64,000 nucleotides of DNA from an uncultured Bacteroidales bacterium. GTDB lineage: Bacteria > Bacteroidota > Bacteroidia > Bacteroidales > F082. Under the pieces are notes generated by a model. It was not told where the DNA came from. It ran no database searches and saw only the letters and a program-made list of their open reading frames with translations. The DNA is taken from contig CAMYVD010000002.1 in the NCBI GenBank assembly GCA_947302205.1, positions 1-64,000 on the forward strand. Direction: 5' to 3'. Below are positions 33,633 through 42,448 of this stretch, piece after piece. The position numbers and the translations under genes were made by a program. How positions within the stretch are numbered: the stretch's first letter is position 1; each line of letters opens with the position of its first letter.

Positions 33633-34463
33633 TTATTGTTTTTTTGGTGCCCAAGCCACAAAAGGAGGATTAGGATAATCTTTTTTGTCGTATTCCAAAG
33701 GTTTTCCATCGCTGATTTTTAGAACTTTTCCGCCGGCGGCGGTAAGTATGGCATCAGCGGCGGCGGTGTCCCATTCTTTGGTCTTACTGTAGCAGACGTA
33801 TACATCGGCGGTGCCTTCAGCTAAACGGGCAAATTTCAAGCTGCTGCCCTGGGTGTCGATCACCAAATCGGGATGCGCCGGACGCAATACCTTATCTATA
33901 TATTCATCCACCTCGGGGGTGCGATGCGAACGGCTGACAAGGACGGTGAACGGATGTTCGTCATTGCGAGCGGAACGAAGTGAAGCGCAGCAACCCGAAG
34001 GCACTTCGACCGAAGGGAGAAAATCCACACTGGGCGACAAGTGGATTGCTTCGGTCGTTCCTCCCTCGCAATGACGTACTTGACACTGTTCGTCATTCCA
34101 CCAAAGTTGTCCCGTCACTGGGGCGTAAATCACCCCCAACACCGGCCGTTTGTTCTCAATCAAGGCAATATTCACCGTGAATTCGTCATTGCGTTTCACG
34201 AATTCGGCGGTGCCGTCCAAGGGATCCACCAACCAATAACGCCCGAACTTGGAACGGTCAGGCGGCAAGTCTTCCTCACTGACAAAAGGGATTTCTGTAG
34301 GCTTCAAACACTCCTTAATAATATTACTCGCCCGAAGGTCCGCTTGGGTCACTGGCGACTGATCTTCTTTCGTGTAAACCTCAAAAGGATGGGCATAAAT
34401 TTCCATGATGGCTTGACCCGCCTCGCGAGCCGCTTCAATAGCCGTTAAAACCAATTTGTTCAT
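33633..34463 (-). CDS. cysQ: CysQ-like 3'(2'),5'-bisphosphate nucleotidase with repeat insertion
   Basis: 276 residues from the ATG at 34463. Inositol monophosphatase fold; the expected reaction removes the 3'-phosphate of PAP during sulfate assimilation. Motifs: FVSEEDLP, the metal-binding WLVDPLDGTAEF, and WDTAAADAILTAAGG near the C-terminus. Residues read from 34076 to 33959 come from a palindromic repeat element: HCEGGTTEAIHLSPSVDFLP, then SVEVPSGCCASLRSARND. They fill the loop between LWWND and the conserved FTVLVSRSH strand. The frame stays open through it, so the protein may tolerate about 39 foreign residues. A TATTTTTG box ends 4 nt before the ATG, so the mRNA may be leaderless. Inositol-1-phosphatase activity is a possible alternative. 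Confidence 0.85.
   Translation of the reverse strand: MNKLVLTAIEAAREAGQAIMEIYAHPFEVYTKEDQSPVTQADLRASNIIKECLKPTEIPFVSEEDLPPDRSKFGRYWLVDPLDGTAEFVKRNDEFTVNIALIENKRPVLGVIYAPVTGQLWWNDEQCQVRHCEGGTTEAIHLSPSVDFLPSVEVPSGCCASLRSARNDEHPFTVLVSRSHRTPEVDEYIDKVLRPAHPDLVIDTQGSSLKFARLAEGTADVYVCYSKTKEWDTAAADAILTAAGGKVLKISDGKPLEYDKKDYPNPPFVAWAPKKQ
33959..34076 (-). repeat. Palindromic repeat element inside cysQ
   Basis: 118 bp with terminal inverted repeats CGTCATTGCGAG / CTCGCAATGACG. Read on the minus strand it shares with the element at 52251-52326 the terminal repeat and the block GAAGCAATCCACTTRTCGCC. It is read through in frame by cysQ. Confidence 0.85.
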
Positions 34464-34467
34464 AACG

Positions 34468-34524
34468 CAAAAATAAAAAAATTCAAAAAAATTCACGCCA
34501 TACGATTTTATTCTACTAATTTTG
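34468..34524. promoter_or_regulatory. Divergent -7 boxes of cysQ and topA
   Basis: TATTTTTG on the minus strand (34468-34475) for cysQ and TAATTTTG on the plus strand (34517-34524) for topA at 34573; both fit TAnnTTTG. Confidence 0.5.
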
Positions 34525-34572
34525 CGCCCGAATTTCGGAGGAAACGCCTCCTTGTTGAAACGAAGAAACGAT

Positions 34573-36915
34573 ATGGCAAAAAACTTAGTAATCGTCGAGT
34601 CTCCAGCAAAAGCCAAGACTATTGAAGGATTTTTAGGAAAGGAATATACCGTTAAGTCAAGCTACGGACACGTCCGCGATCTGAACAAGAACACACTCAG
34701 TGTTAACATTGAAAAGGATTTTGAACCTGAATATGAGATCAGTGATGACAAAAAAGCACTGGTCACCGAACTGAAAAAACTCTCCAACCAAGCCCAAACC
34801 ATTTGGCTCGCATCCGATGAGGACCGCGAGGGAGAATCCATCTCATGGCATCTTTACGAGGCTTTGGATCTGAAAAATAAGGACACAAAACGTATTGTGT
34901 TTCACGAGATTACCAAAACGGCTATCCTGAACGCCATTGAGAATCCCCGTACCATCGACATGGACTTGGTAGCCGCCCAGCAGGCCCGTCGCGTGCTCGA
35001 CCGTTTGGTGGGTTATGAATTGTCGCCCTTGCTTTGGAAGAAGGTGAAACCTTCACTTTCCGCAGGCCGTGTGCAATCCGTTGCCGTGCGTCTGATCGTG
35101 GAACGTGAGGAAGAAATCAAGAACTTCCAACAGACCAGCTCCTATCGCGTGACGGCACAGTTCTCGTTCATCCAAAACGGACAGGAACATACCATCGCCG
35201 CTGAGATGCCCAACCGTTTCGATACCGAAAAGGAAGCCCGGGCTTTTGTGGAATCGTGTGTCAACGCCAGCTATCGAGTGGAAAACATCGAAAAGAAACC
35301 GGCTTCAAGAGTTCCGGCACCTCCTTTCACCACCTCCACCTTGCAGCAGGAAGCCGCCCGTAAATTGGGCTTCTCGGTGGCCAACACCATGCGTCTCGCC
35401 CAGCAGCTCTACGAATCAGGTAAGATCACCTATATGCGTACCGACTCCGTGAACCTCTCTTCGCTTGCCCTCGGCATGGCCAAGAAGGAAATCACCGAAA
35501 ACTACGGTGCCGAATACGTCAAAACACGTCAATACCAGACCAAGACCAAGGGGGCTCAGGAAGCGCACGAAGCTATCCGTCCTACCTACATGGATCAGCA
35601 TACGATCAAAGGTACCGCTGATGAGCGCCGTCTCTACGAACTCATCTGGAAACGCACCATTGCCTCGCAAATGTCTGATGCTCAGCTCGAACGCACTAAC
35701 GTCAACATTGGCATCTCGTCGTCCGACAAGAAGTTTACGGCTACCGGTGAGGTCATCCTCTTCGACGGATTCCTCAAGGTCTATATGGAGAGCTACGATG
35801 ACGATCACGCAGAGGACAAGATGAGCGTGCTGCCTCCCATCGAAGTCGGCATGAACCTTGACCTCGAGAAGATGGAAGCCCAGCAGCGCTATACCCGTCA
35901 TCCGTTGCGTTACACCGAGGCCAGCTTGGTGAAGAAGATGGAAGAACTCGGCATTGGCCGTCCTTCGACCTACGCTCCCACCATCTCCACCATCCAAAAA
36001 CGCGAATACGTCACCCGTGGCGACATCCCGGGTGTCACCCAGACTTTCAACGTGATCACTTTGAAAAACAACAAGATCACCGAGAAGACCGGCAAGGAAA
36101 ACTATGGCGCTGAAAAAGGCAAGCTGTTGCCCACCGACATCGGTGTGTTGGTCAACCGCTTCCTCCTGCAATATTTCGAGAGCATCATCGACTATAACTT
36201 CACCGCCAACGTGGAAAAGGAATTCGACCAGATTTCCGAAGGCAAACGCGCTTGGAACAAGATGATCAAGGACTTCTACGGCGTGTTCCATAAGCAAGTG
36301 GTGAGCACCACCGAGAATTCGGGCAAGTTCAGCGGCGAGAAGTTGTTGGGCGTGGATCCCGCATCAGGCAAGAATGTCTACGTGAAAGTCGGTCGTTTCG
36401 GTCCGGTGGCTCAGATTGGCGACACCGAGTCGGAAGAAAAGCCACGTTTCGCTGGTCTCCGCAAGGATCAGAGCATCGAGAGCGTGACCTTGGAAGAGGT
36501 GTTGAAGCTGTTCGAGTTCCCCCGTATCTTGGGACAGTTCGAAGACAAGGAAGTGAGCGTTTCGGTAGGTCGTTTCGGTCCCTACGTGAAGCACAACAAT
36601 ACGTTCTACAGTTTGGCCAAGACCGACAATCCGGCTACGATTGACATTGAGCGCGCCATTGAGATTATCGGTGAGAAACGCCAGAAGGATGTTGAAAACA
36701 CGCTCCTGACTTTTGAAAACGATCCCGAAATGAAGGTGCTGAACGGCCGCTTCGGTCCTTATGTTTCCTACAAGAAGAAAAACTATCGCATTGCCAAGGA
36801 TGTGGATCCCAAGTCATTGACTTACGAGGAATGCCTGAAGTTGGTGGAAGCCGATCCCAAGACAGCCCCGAAGAAAGCGGCTCCCAAACGGAAAACGACA
36901 ACCAAGAAAAAATAA
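34573..36915 (+). CDS. topA: DNA topoisomerase I
   Basis: Type IA topoisomerase that relaxes negative supercoils. 780 residues from MAKNLVIVESPAKAKTIEGF. The N-terminal Toprim domain has ASDEDREGESISWHL, and the catalytic Tyr287 lies in ITYMRTDS. The C-terminal part has no Cys4 zinc fingers; instead it shows repeated Topo-C units (VKVGRFGPVAQIGD, VSVGRFGPYVKHN, LNGRFGPYVSYKKKN) and a basic tail (KKAAPKRKTTTKKK), the form usual in Bacteroidota. Expressed alone from the TAATTTTG box; the deoxyhypusine-synthase-like gene follows 20 bp later. Confidence 0.96.
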   Translation: MAKNLVIVESPAKAKTIEGFLGKEYTVKSSYGHVRDLNKNTLSVNIEKDFEPEYEISDDKKALVTELKKLSNQAQTIWLASDEDREGESISWHLYEALDLKNKDTKRIVFHEITKTAILNAIENPRTIDMDLVAAQQARRVLDRLVGYELSPLLWKKVKPSLSAGRVQSVAVRLIVEREEEIKNFQQTSSYRVTAQFSFIQNGQEHTIAAEMPNRFDTEKEARAFVESCVNASYRVENIEKKPASRVPAPPFTTSTLQQEAARKLGFSVANTMRLAQQLYESGKITYMRTDSVNLSSLALGMAKKEITENYGAEYVKTRQYQTKTKGAQEAHEAIRPTYMDQHTIKGTADERRLYELIWKRTIASQMSDAQLERTNVNIGISSSDKKFTATGEVILFDGFLKVYMESYDDDHAEDKMSVLPPIEVGMNLDLEKMEAQQRYTRHPLRYTEASLVKKMEELGIGRPSTYAPTISTIQKREYVTRGDIPGVTQTFNVITLKNNKITEKTGKENYGAEKGKLLPTDIGVLVNRFLLQYFESIIDYNFTANVEKEFDQISEGKRAWNKMIKDFYGVFHKQVVSTTENSGKFSGEKLLGVDPASGKNVYVKVGRFGPVAQIGDTESEEKPRFAGLRKDQSIESVTLEEVLKLFEFPRILGQFEDKEVSVSVGRFGPYVKHNNTFYSLAKTDNPATIDIERAIEIIGEKRQKDVENTLLTFENDPEMKVLNGRFGPYVSYKKKNYRIAKDVDPKSLTYEECLKLVEADPKTAPKKAAPKRKTTTKKK

Positions 36916-36935
36916 TCATTTAAAAACTAAATAAC

Positions 36936-37970
36936 ATGGAGAAAAAAGACCTTCTGAAAGACGTTGTCGAACACATCGACATTAAGAAGTACGACTCAAC
37001 CGAATTGATCAACGCTATGCGCAAGATGTCGTTTACCTCACGTGATACGGCCCGCGCTGCTGACATCCTCTGCCAGATGATTGCCGAGAAGGATTGCACC
37101 AACATCCTCACCATCGCTGGTTCAACTTCAGCTGCCGGCTGCATGCAGGTGTACGTGGAAATGGTTAAGAACAAGATGGTTGACGCCGTGGTTAGCACGG
37201 GTGCCAGCATCATCGACATGGACCTCTTCGAAGCCCTTGGTTACAAACATTACATTGGCACCAAGGAAAACGTCATCCCTGACACCAAGTTGCGTGAGCT
37301 CTACATCGACCGCATCTATGATACCTTCATCGATGAGGAAGAACTTCAGGCCTGCGACCAAGCCACTTGCGACGTGGCCGACACCCTCGAGTGCCGTCCT
37401 TACAGCAGCCGTGAGTTCCTCTATGAAGTGGGCAAATGGCTGGCCAACGGTCACGGTGTGAAGAAAGAAAGCCTTATCCAGACCTGCTACGAATGCGGCG
37501 TGCCGATTTTCTGCCCCGCCTTCAGCGACAGCTCAGCTGGTTTCGGTATCGGTAAGCACCAGTGGCTCCGCAAGAAAGCTGGTAAGCCTTACGTCAGCAT
37601 CGATTCAGTGGCCGACTTCCTCGAACTCACTGAAATCAAGATGAACAGCCCCGAGAGCGGCCTCTTCATGGTCGGTGGCGGTACTCCTAAGAACTTCGCC
37701 CAGGACACCGTGGTTTGCGCTGAGATCCTCGGTCACGAGGTGCCCATGCACAAGTATGCCATCCAGATCACCGTGGCCGACGTCCGCGACGGCGCTTGCT
37801 CATCCTCAACCCTGCTTGAAGCTGGTAGCTGGGGTAAGGTGAGTGAAGAACTCCAACAGATGGTCTATGCCGAAGGTACTACCGTCATCCCCGCCATCGT
37901 CAGCTACGCCTACCACAACGCTCCTTGGCAAAAGCGTGAGTACAAGAACTGGCAGAAGCTCTACAAATAA
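36936..37970 (+). CDS. speY: Deoxyhypusine synthase-like protein (speY type)
   Basis: 344 residues of the deoxyhypusine synthase fold, which moves the aminobutyl group of spermidine. Bacteria lack eIF5A, and bacterial homologues studied (SpeY of cyanobacteria) make homospermidine. The catalytic lysine is kept: SWGKV (Lys301), matching SWGKI of eukaryotic enzymes. NAD-site segments such as VSTGASIIDMD and GVPIFCPAFSDSSAGFG are visible. The stop codon shares its A with the ATG of the ureohydrolase-like gene (TAATG), so the pair is translationally coupled. A polyamine role is inferred from family and neighbour. Confidence 0.82.
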   Translation: MEKKDLLKDVVEHIDIKKYDSTELINAMRKMSFTSRDTARAADILCQMIAEKDCTNILTIAGSTSAAGCMQVYVEMVKNKMVDAVVSTGASIIDMDLFEALGYKHYIGTKENVIPDTKLRELYIDRIYDTFIDEEELQACDQATCDVADTLECRPYSSREFLYEVGKWLANGHGVKKESLIQTCYECGVPIFCPAFSDSSAGFGIGKHQWLRKKAGKPYVSIDSVADFLELTEIKMNSPESGLFMVGGGTPKNFAQDTVVCAEILGHEVPMHKYAIQITVADVRDGACSSSTLLEAGSWGKVSEELQQMVYAEGTTVIPAIVSYAYHNAPWQKREYKNWQKLYK

Positions 37971-39145
37971 TGGACATTAACATGTTCCTTGAGCCGGTGT
38001 CGGACAAGTGCTTCACCGCGAATGTCCGTCCCGGTAAAAACACCTTCGGGGAAACCCTCACCATCTTCCGCGATGAGGAGGATTTCCCCGCCCTTGAGGG
38101 CTTTCAACTGGCATTGGTCGGCGTCAAGGAAGAACGTGGCGCTGTCGATAACCACGGCTGCGCCGACGGTGCCGATCACATCAGAAAGGCGTTTTACAAG
38201 CTCTTCAACCATTGGGAGGACCTCAAAATCGTCGATCTCGGCAATATCAAGACCGGAAAAGAGATCAGCGATACCTATTATGCCCTCAATCAGGTGCTTA
38301 CTGAGCTGCTGAAAGAGCATATCCTGCCTATCGTCATCGGAGGGAGTCAGGACATGACTTACACCATGTATCAGGTGTATGAACCTACCGGTAAATTGAT
38401 CAACATTGCTACGGTGGACCCAATCTTCGACCTTGGCAACGACAACGAAGGGCTGAATTCCCATTCCTATCTGAGCCACATCATCCTTCATCAACCGAAC
38501 TTCCTTTTCAACTTCACCAATATCGGCTACCAATCGTATTATGTTGACAATGAAAGCATTGACTTGATGAAGCAACTGCTGTTTGACACCTATCGCCTAG
38601 GCGTGCTGAAACAGCATATCGAGTTGACCGAACCGTTGATCCGCAATGCCAACATCGTGAGTTTCGACATGGGTGCCATCCGTGCCGCCGATGCACCGGG
38701 TGTGAAAAACGCCTCGCCCAATGGCTTCAACGGTGACGATGCTTGCCAAATGACCCGCTATGCCGGCCTGAACTTCAAGCTTTCGTCCATCGGTTTCTTT
38801 GAATACAACCCGCATTACGACATCAACTCACGCACCGCCAACCTGATTGCTGAGATGATTTGGTATTTCATTGAAGGCTTCAGCAGCCGTCAGGACGACA
38901 TCCCGACCCAGGACAGCGAGGACTTCAAGCGCTATAACGTCCAGATTGGTGACGGTGAGGAAAACGTTATCTTCCTGTGCCATAAGATTACGGGAAAATG
39001 GTGGATTGACATGTCGTATATGCACGCCGACGATCCGCGGTACAAGCGGCATCATTACATTCCGTGTTCCGTGGAGGATTACGAGCAGGCCATGCGTAAC
39101 GAATTGCCAGACAAATGGTGGCAGTTCTATCAAAAACTAATGTAA
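37970..39145 (+). CDS. Ureohydrolase-fold protein lacking metal ligands
   Basis: 391 residues with the arginase/agmatinase fold. The three metal-binding motifs are altered: GGSQD (124-128) instead of GGDH, VDPIFD (149-154) instead of DAHxD, and SFDMGAIRAADAP (231-243) instead of SxDxDxxDP. Most manganese ligands are therefore missing, and ordinary agmatinase or formimidoylglutamase activity is unlikely. Yet the surrounding sequence is orderly (SYLSHIILHQPNFLFNFTNI, PNGFNGDDACQMTRYAGLN), so it is not decaying. I recall similar proteins in other Bacteroidota, often labelled formimidoylglutamase. Coupling to the speY-like gene suggests a polyamine-related or structural role. Confidence 0.75.
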   Translation: MDINMFLEPVSDKCFTANVRPGKNTFGETLTIFRDEEDFPALEGFQLALVGVKEERGAVDNHGCADGADHIRKAFYKLFNHWEDLKIVDLGNIKTGKEISDTYYALNQVLTELLKEHILPIVIGGSQDMTYTMYQVYEPTGKLINIATVDPIFDLGNDNEGLNSHSYLSHIILHQPNFLFNFTNIGYQSYYVDNESIDLMKQLLFDTYRLGVLKQHIELTEPLIRNANIVSFDMGAIRAADAPGVKNASPNGFNGDDACQMTRYAGLNFKLSSIGFFEYNPHYDINSRTANLIAEMIWYFIEGFSSRQDDIPTQDSEDFKRYNVQIGDGEENVIFLCHKITGKWWIDMSYMHADDPRYKRHHYIPCSVEDYEQAMRNELPDKWWQFYQKLM

Positions 39146-39156
39146 TCCATCCAAAG

Positions 39157-39738
39157 ATGGTGGAAGTCGAGAAAATCATATTAGGCATCGACCCGGGAAC
39201 CACGATCATGGGATTTGGCTTAGTGCAGCAAAAAGGCAAGGCGCTGAGCATCATCCGCATGGATGTCATCAAGCTGAATAAACTGCCCAACCAAGCGATG
39301 AAGCTGAAGATGATTTTCGAAAAAATGCTGGAATTGATCGACGAGTATCATCCGGATGAATTGGCCATTGAGGCGCCGTTTTTTGGCAAAAACGTCCAAT
39401 CGATGCTGAAATTGGGTCGTGCCCAGGGGGTGGCTATGGCAGCCGCTTTGTATCGAGGCATTCCCATTTTCGAATACGCGCCACGAACCATCAAACAGAC
39501 CATCACGGGCAACGGAAGCGCCTCCAAAGAGCAGGTCTCGAAGATGCTTCAAGCTATGCTGCGTTTCGGGGAAATGCCCAAGTATTTCGATGCCACCGAT
39601 GCCTTGGCCGCTGCCGTCTGCCATTACCTTGACAAAGGCAAAGACGTGAATTACACCAAACCCAAGCATAGTCGGAAATCCACCAGTTCCCAGTGGGCTC
39701 AGTTTGTTCAAGAGAACCCCGATAAGTTAAAGAAATAA
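39157..39738 (+). CDS. ruvC: Holliday junction resolvase RuvC
   Basis: 193 residues from the ATG at 39157, 11 bp after the ureohydrolase-like gene. RNase H-like resolvase that cuts Holliday junctions in recombination repair. The acidic active site is visible: Asp12 (GIDPGT), Glu72 (LAIEAPFFGKN), Asp145 and Asp148 (YFDATDALAAAVCH). The basic C-terminal tail after residue 165 (KPKHSRKSTSSQWAQFVQEN) is longer than in E. coli. It ends 5 bp before radA, which converges on it. Confidence 0.93.
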   Translation: MVEVEKIILGIDPGTTIMGFGLVQQKGKALSIIRMDVIKLNKLPNQAMKLKMIFEKMLELIDEYHPDELAIEAPFFGKNVQSMLKLGRAQGVAMAAALYRGIPIFEYAPRTIKQTITGNGSASKEQVSKMLQAMLRFGEMPKYFDATDALAAAVCHYLDKGKDVNYTKPKHSRKSTSSQWAQFVQENPDKLKK

Positions 39739-39743
39739 ACGGA

Positions 39744-41102
39744 TTACCCAAATAATTCCGTTGCCAGATCATAAACTGTGGCCACAGGAATCACTTCGAT
39801 GTGAAAACGTTTGGTGTCCAACCCCTTGGCACTATATTTTGAAATATAGATTTTCTCAAATCCGAGCTTGTCAGCTTCGGCAATGCGGGCTTCGATGCGG
39901 GTAACGGCACGAATCTCTCCGGAAAGGCCCACTTCGGCGGCAAAAGCGGTACGGTTGTCAATGGGGATGTCGGCATTGGACGAAAGCACTGCGGCGACCA
40001 CCGAAAGGTCCAAGGCGGGATCATCGCTGCGGATGCCACCGGCAATGTTCAGAAAGACGTCCTTCATGCCTAATTTGAAGCCTGCACGTTTCTCCAACAC
40101 CGCCAACAGCATGTTCATCCTTCGGGTGTCGAAGCCGGTGGCTGAGCGTTGCGGTGTGCCGTAAGCGGCCGTGCTCACCAAAGCCTGGGTCTCGATGAGC
40201 ATGGGGCGCTGTCCTTCCATGGTAGCGGCGATGGCGATGCCGCTCACCTCCTCGTCACGCTGTGACAAAAGGAATTCGCTCGGGTTGGTGACTTCGCGCA
40301 AGCCCGTGGCATTCATCTCGAAAATGCCCAGTTCAGAAGCCGATCCAAAGCGGTTCTTGATGGTGCGTAAGATGCGGAAGCCGTAATGCCTGTCGCCTTC
40401 GAATTGCAAGACGGTGTCTACGATGTGTTCCAAAATCTTGGGACCCGCGATGCTGCCGTCTTTGGTGATATGGCCGATAAGGAACACAGGGATTTGGTAC
40501 GATTTGGCGATCTTGTTCATCTCGGCGGCACTCTCACGGATTTGCGAGATCGTGCCAGCGGTGGCATCCACGTAGGGTGAGCTCAGCGTTTGGATGGAAT
40601 CGACGATGACGATATCGGGTTGTACATCCTTGACATGCTTCAGGATTTCCTTGGTATCGGTCTCGGTGAGGATGAGGCAGTTCTCGTTCTTGATCCCCAC
40701 GCGGTCGGCGCGCATCTTGATCTGGGTCTGGCTCTCCTCGCCGGAGATGTAAAGCACTTTCTTGTTGAGTTGCAATGCCGTCTGCAAGAGCAAGGTGGAT
40801 TTGCCGATACCTGGCTCACCGCCGACCAATACCAACGAACCCAACACCAAACCTCCGCCAAGCACACGGTTGAATTCCTCAAAAGGCAGCACAATCCGTT
40901 GCTCCTCGGCGTTGGTTATTTCTTTGATGGGCATCGGAACCCCTTCCGATTTCTGCCTTCTGTCTTCTGTCTTCTTGCTTTTTACTTCTTTTTCTTCCAC
41001 GCAGGTGTTCCATTCGCCGCAGGCCGGACATTTTCCAAACCATTTTGGCGATTCATTGCCGCAGGACTTGCAGAAAAATACGCTTTTTTCTTTGGTTGCC
41101 AT
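39744..41102 (-). CDS. radA: DNA repair protein RadA (Sms)
   Basis: 452 residues. Branch-migration ATPase of recombination repair. N-terminal zinc finger (Cys11, Cys14, Cys25, Cys28), RecA-like ATPase with Walker A GGEPGIGKST (94-103), the RadA-specific KNRFG motif, and a C-terminal Lon-like domain (TGFDTRRMNMLLAVLEKRAG; LSGEIRAVTRIEARIAEADK). The linker between finger and ATPase reads KKTEDRRQKSE, which is a translated CT-rich heptad repeat (40955-40977). It starts one base before the mreD stop, so it may be read from the mre operon. Confidence 0.95.
   Translation of the reverse strand: MATKEKSVFFCKSCGNESPKWFGKCPACGEWNTCVEEKEVKSKKTEDRRQKSEGVPMPIKEITNAEEQRIVLPFEEFNRVLGGGLVLGSLVLVGGEPGIGKSTLLLQTALQLNKKVLYISGEESQTQIKMRADRVGIKNENCLILTETDTKEILKHVKDVQPDIVIVDSIQTLSSPYVDATAGTISQIRESAAEMNKIAKSYQIPVFLIGHITKDGSIAGPKILEHIVDTVLQFEGDRHYGFRILRTIKNRFGSASELGIFEMNATGLREVTNPSEFLLSQRDEEVSGIAIAATMEGQRPMLIETQALVSTAAYGTPQRSATGFDTRRMNMLLAVLEKRAGFKLGMKDVFLNIAGGIRSDDPALDLSVVAAVLSSNADIPIDNRTAFAAEVGLSGEIRAVTRIEARIAEADKLGFEKIYISKYSAKGLDTKRFHIEVIPVATVYDLATELFG
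40955..40977. repeat. CT-rich heptad mini-repeat inside radA
   Basis: About three copies of the 7-mer TTCTGTC (plus strand) within the radA linker, translated in frame as KTEDRRQKSE. Related to 16054-16077. Confidence 0.55.
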
Positions 41103-41627
41103 TTACGAGAATTCCTTTTTCTTGGTTGTTGATGAGAATAGATAGAGAATCAATAGAATCAGGAACACGGACACAGGCACGCTGATGAGGATGCGCAACA
41201 AGGCTTGTCCCACAAGGTGGAAGCTGAAGCCCTCAAACATGAACAGCGTGAAGTTGTGAACCGCGACTATGCAGATCGTGTAGCGCACAAACCAAGGGAA
41301 TCCCAACTGGTTGACATTGGGCTCTTTGATATTCTCGAACTTTTGGGTGCCTGAAACCAGTTTGATGATACTGGGACGGCAGAAGGCCATCATCGTGGTG
41401 GCACCGGCGTGCATGCCCAGGGTACCCATGAACAGGTCGATCACCAACCCGATGCCAAAACCTGAAATCAGCAATTGCCAACCGGGAAGGTTGATGGGTA
41501 ACAGCATTACGAAGATGAGATAGATATAGGGATGCACAAAACCGCCGAGGCGGATATGGTTGACAATCAGCACTTGAGCGACCACCAACACCACAAACCG
41601 TAGGATATTGAGCAAACTTCTGTTCAT
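41103..41627 (-). CDS. mreD: Rod shape-determining protein MreD
   Basis: 174 residues with about five membrane helices (VVLVVAQVLIVNHI, LIFVMLLPINLPGWQLLISG, ISVPVSVFLILLILYLF). Inner membrane partner of MreC in the elongasome. The gene overlaps mreC by 4 bp (ATGA) and abuts radA. In many Bacteroidota, mrdA (PBP2) and rodA follow mreD; here radA does instead. Confidence 0.88.
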   Translation of the reverse strand: MNRSLLNILRFVVLVVAQVLIVNHIRLGGFVHPYIYLIFVMLLPINLPGWQLLISGFGIGLVIDLFMGTLGMHAGATTMMAFCRPSIIKLVSGTQKFENIKEPNVNQLGFPWFVRYTICIVAVHNFTLFMFEGFSFHLVGQALLRILISVPVSVFLILLILYLFSSTTKKKEFS

Positions 41628-42445
41628 AGCTTTGGCTGATTTTGAAGGAGTGAATCGATTTCCGCCTTGTTGGTGTGATGGATCACATACACGTTTTTCA
41701 AGGAGGAGAAGTCAGTGGCAAATCTGACCTTGGCCTTGTTGAGGGTGCCGCTCGGAGAGGGGATAAGCTCCATCACGGTGCCGGCCATCAGGTTCTCGGG
41801 GAAAATGTAGGAATAGGAACTGGTGACGATGGTGTCGCCCTTTTGCAGTTTCAAATGAGTTGGGATGTCGTCCACCATGCCGTAACGGTAATTGGTGGTT
41901 TCCCAGCGCAGGTTGGCCAATTGGTCGCTGTCCTTGAAGCGCACGCTGATGGTGGTGTAGCTGTGAAGCAGGCTCATTACCGAAGCATAATGCTGACTCA
42001 CGTCCGATACAATACCCACAATGCCACTGCTGGAGATCACGCCCATGTCTTTCTTGATGCCGTCAGCCTCGCCCTTGTTAATCAGGATGTAGTTGTTGGG
42101 GCGGTTTACTGTGTTGTTGACCACCCGGGCGGGGATGAATTCATAAATGGTGTCGGCGTTGATGACCTCAAGGTAGCTTTGGGTGGTATCGGTGGTGGCT
42201 GCCAGTTGTCGGCGGAGCATGGCGTTTTCCTCGGCCAGCTCACGGTTCACCTTGCCCAAGCGGAAATAATCACCGATGCTATTGCCCGTCTCATAGATTC
42301 TTCCCACAAGGTCATTGGTCGTGTTGATCCGCTTTTGGCGATGGTAGTTCTGTGTCATCGTCATGAAAACGATGCACAGCACCTCGAGCACCAAAAAGAG
42401 CAGCACGAAATGGTGTTTTTGTATGAATCGTATGAGGTTATACAT
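41624..42445 (-). CDS. mreC: Rod shape-determining protein MreC
   Basis: 273 residues: an N-terminal membrane helix (about 12-30, HHFVLLFLVLEVLCIVFMTM), a coiled coil (60-90, NRELAEENAMLRRQLAATTD) and the paired β-barrel periplasmic domain (GEADGIKKDMGVISSSGIVG; VRFKDSDQLANLRWETTN; QKGDTIVTSSYSYIFPENLM). It scaffolds cell-wall synthesis enzymes along MreB. Three bases separate it from mreB. Confidence 0.93.
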   Translation of the reverse strand: MYNLIRFIQKHHFVLLFLVLEVLCIVFMTMTQNYHRQKRINTTNDLVGRIYETGNSIGDYFRLGKVNRELAEENAMLRRQLAATTDTTQSYLEVINADTIYEFIPARVVNNTVNRPNNYILINKGEADGIKKDMGVISSSGIVGIVSDVSQHYASVMSLLHSYTTISVRFKDSDQLANLRWETTNYRYGMVDDIPTHLKLQKGDTIVTSSYSYIFPENLMAGTVMELIPSPSGTLNKAKVRFATDFSSLKNVYVIHHTNKAEIDSLLQNQPKL

Positions 42446-42448
42446 TCC

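Noticed and set aside
37970-39145. Formimidoylglutamase or agmatinase as a firm enzyme call
   Set aside because: The three metal-binding motifs are all altered, so only the fold is claimed.
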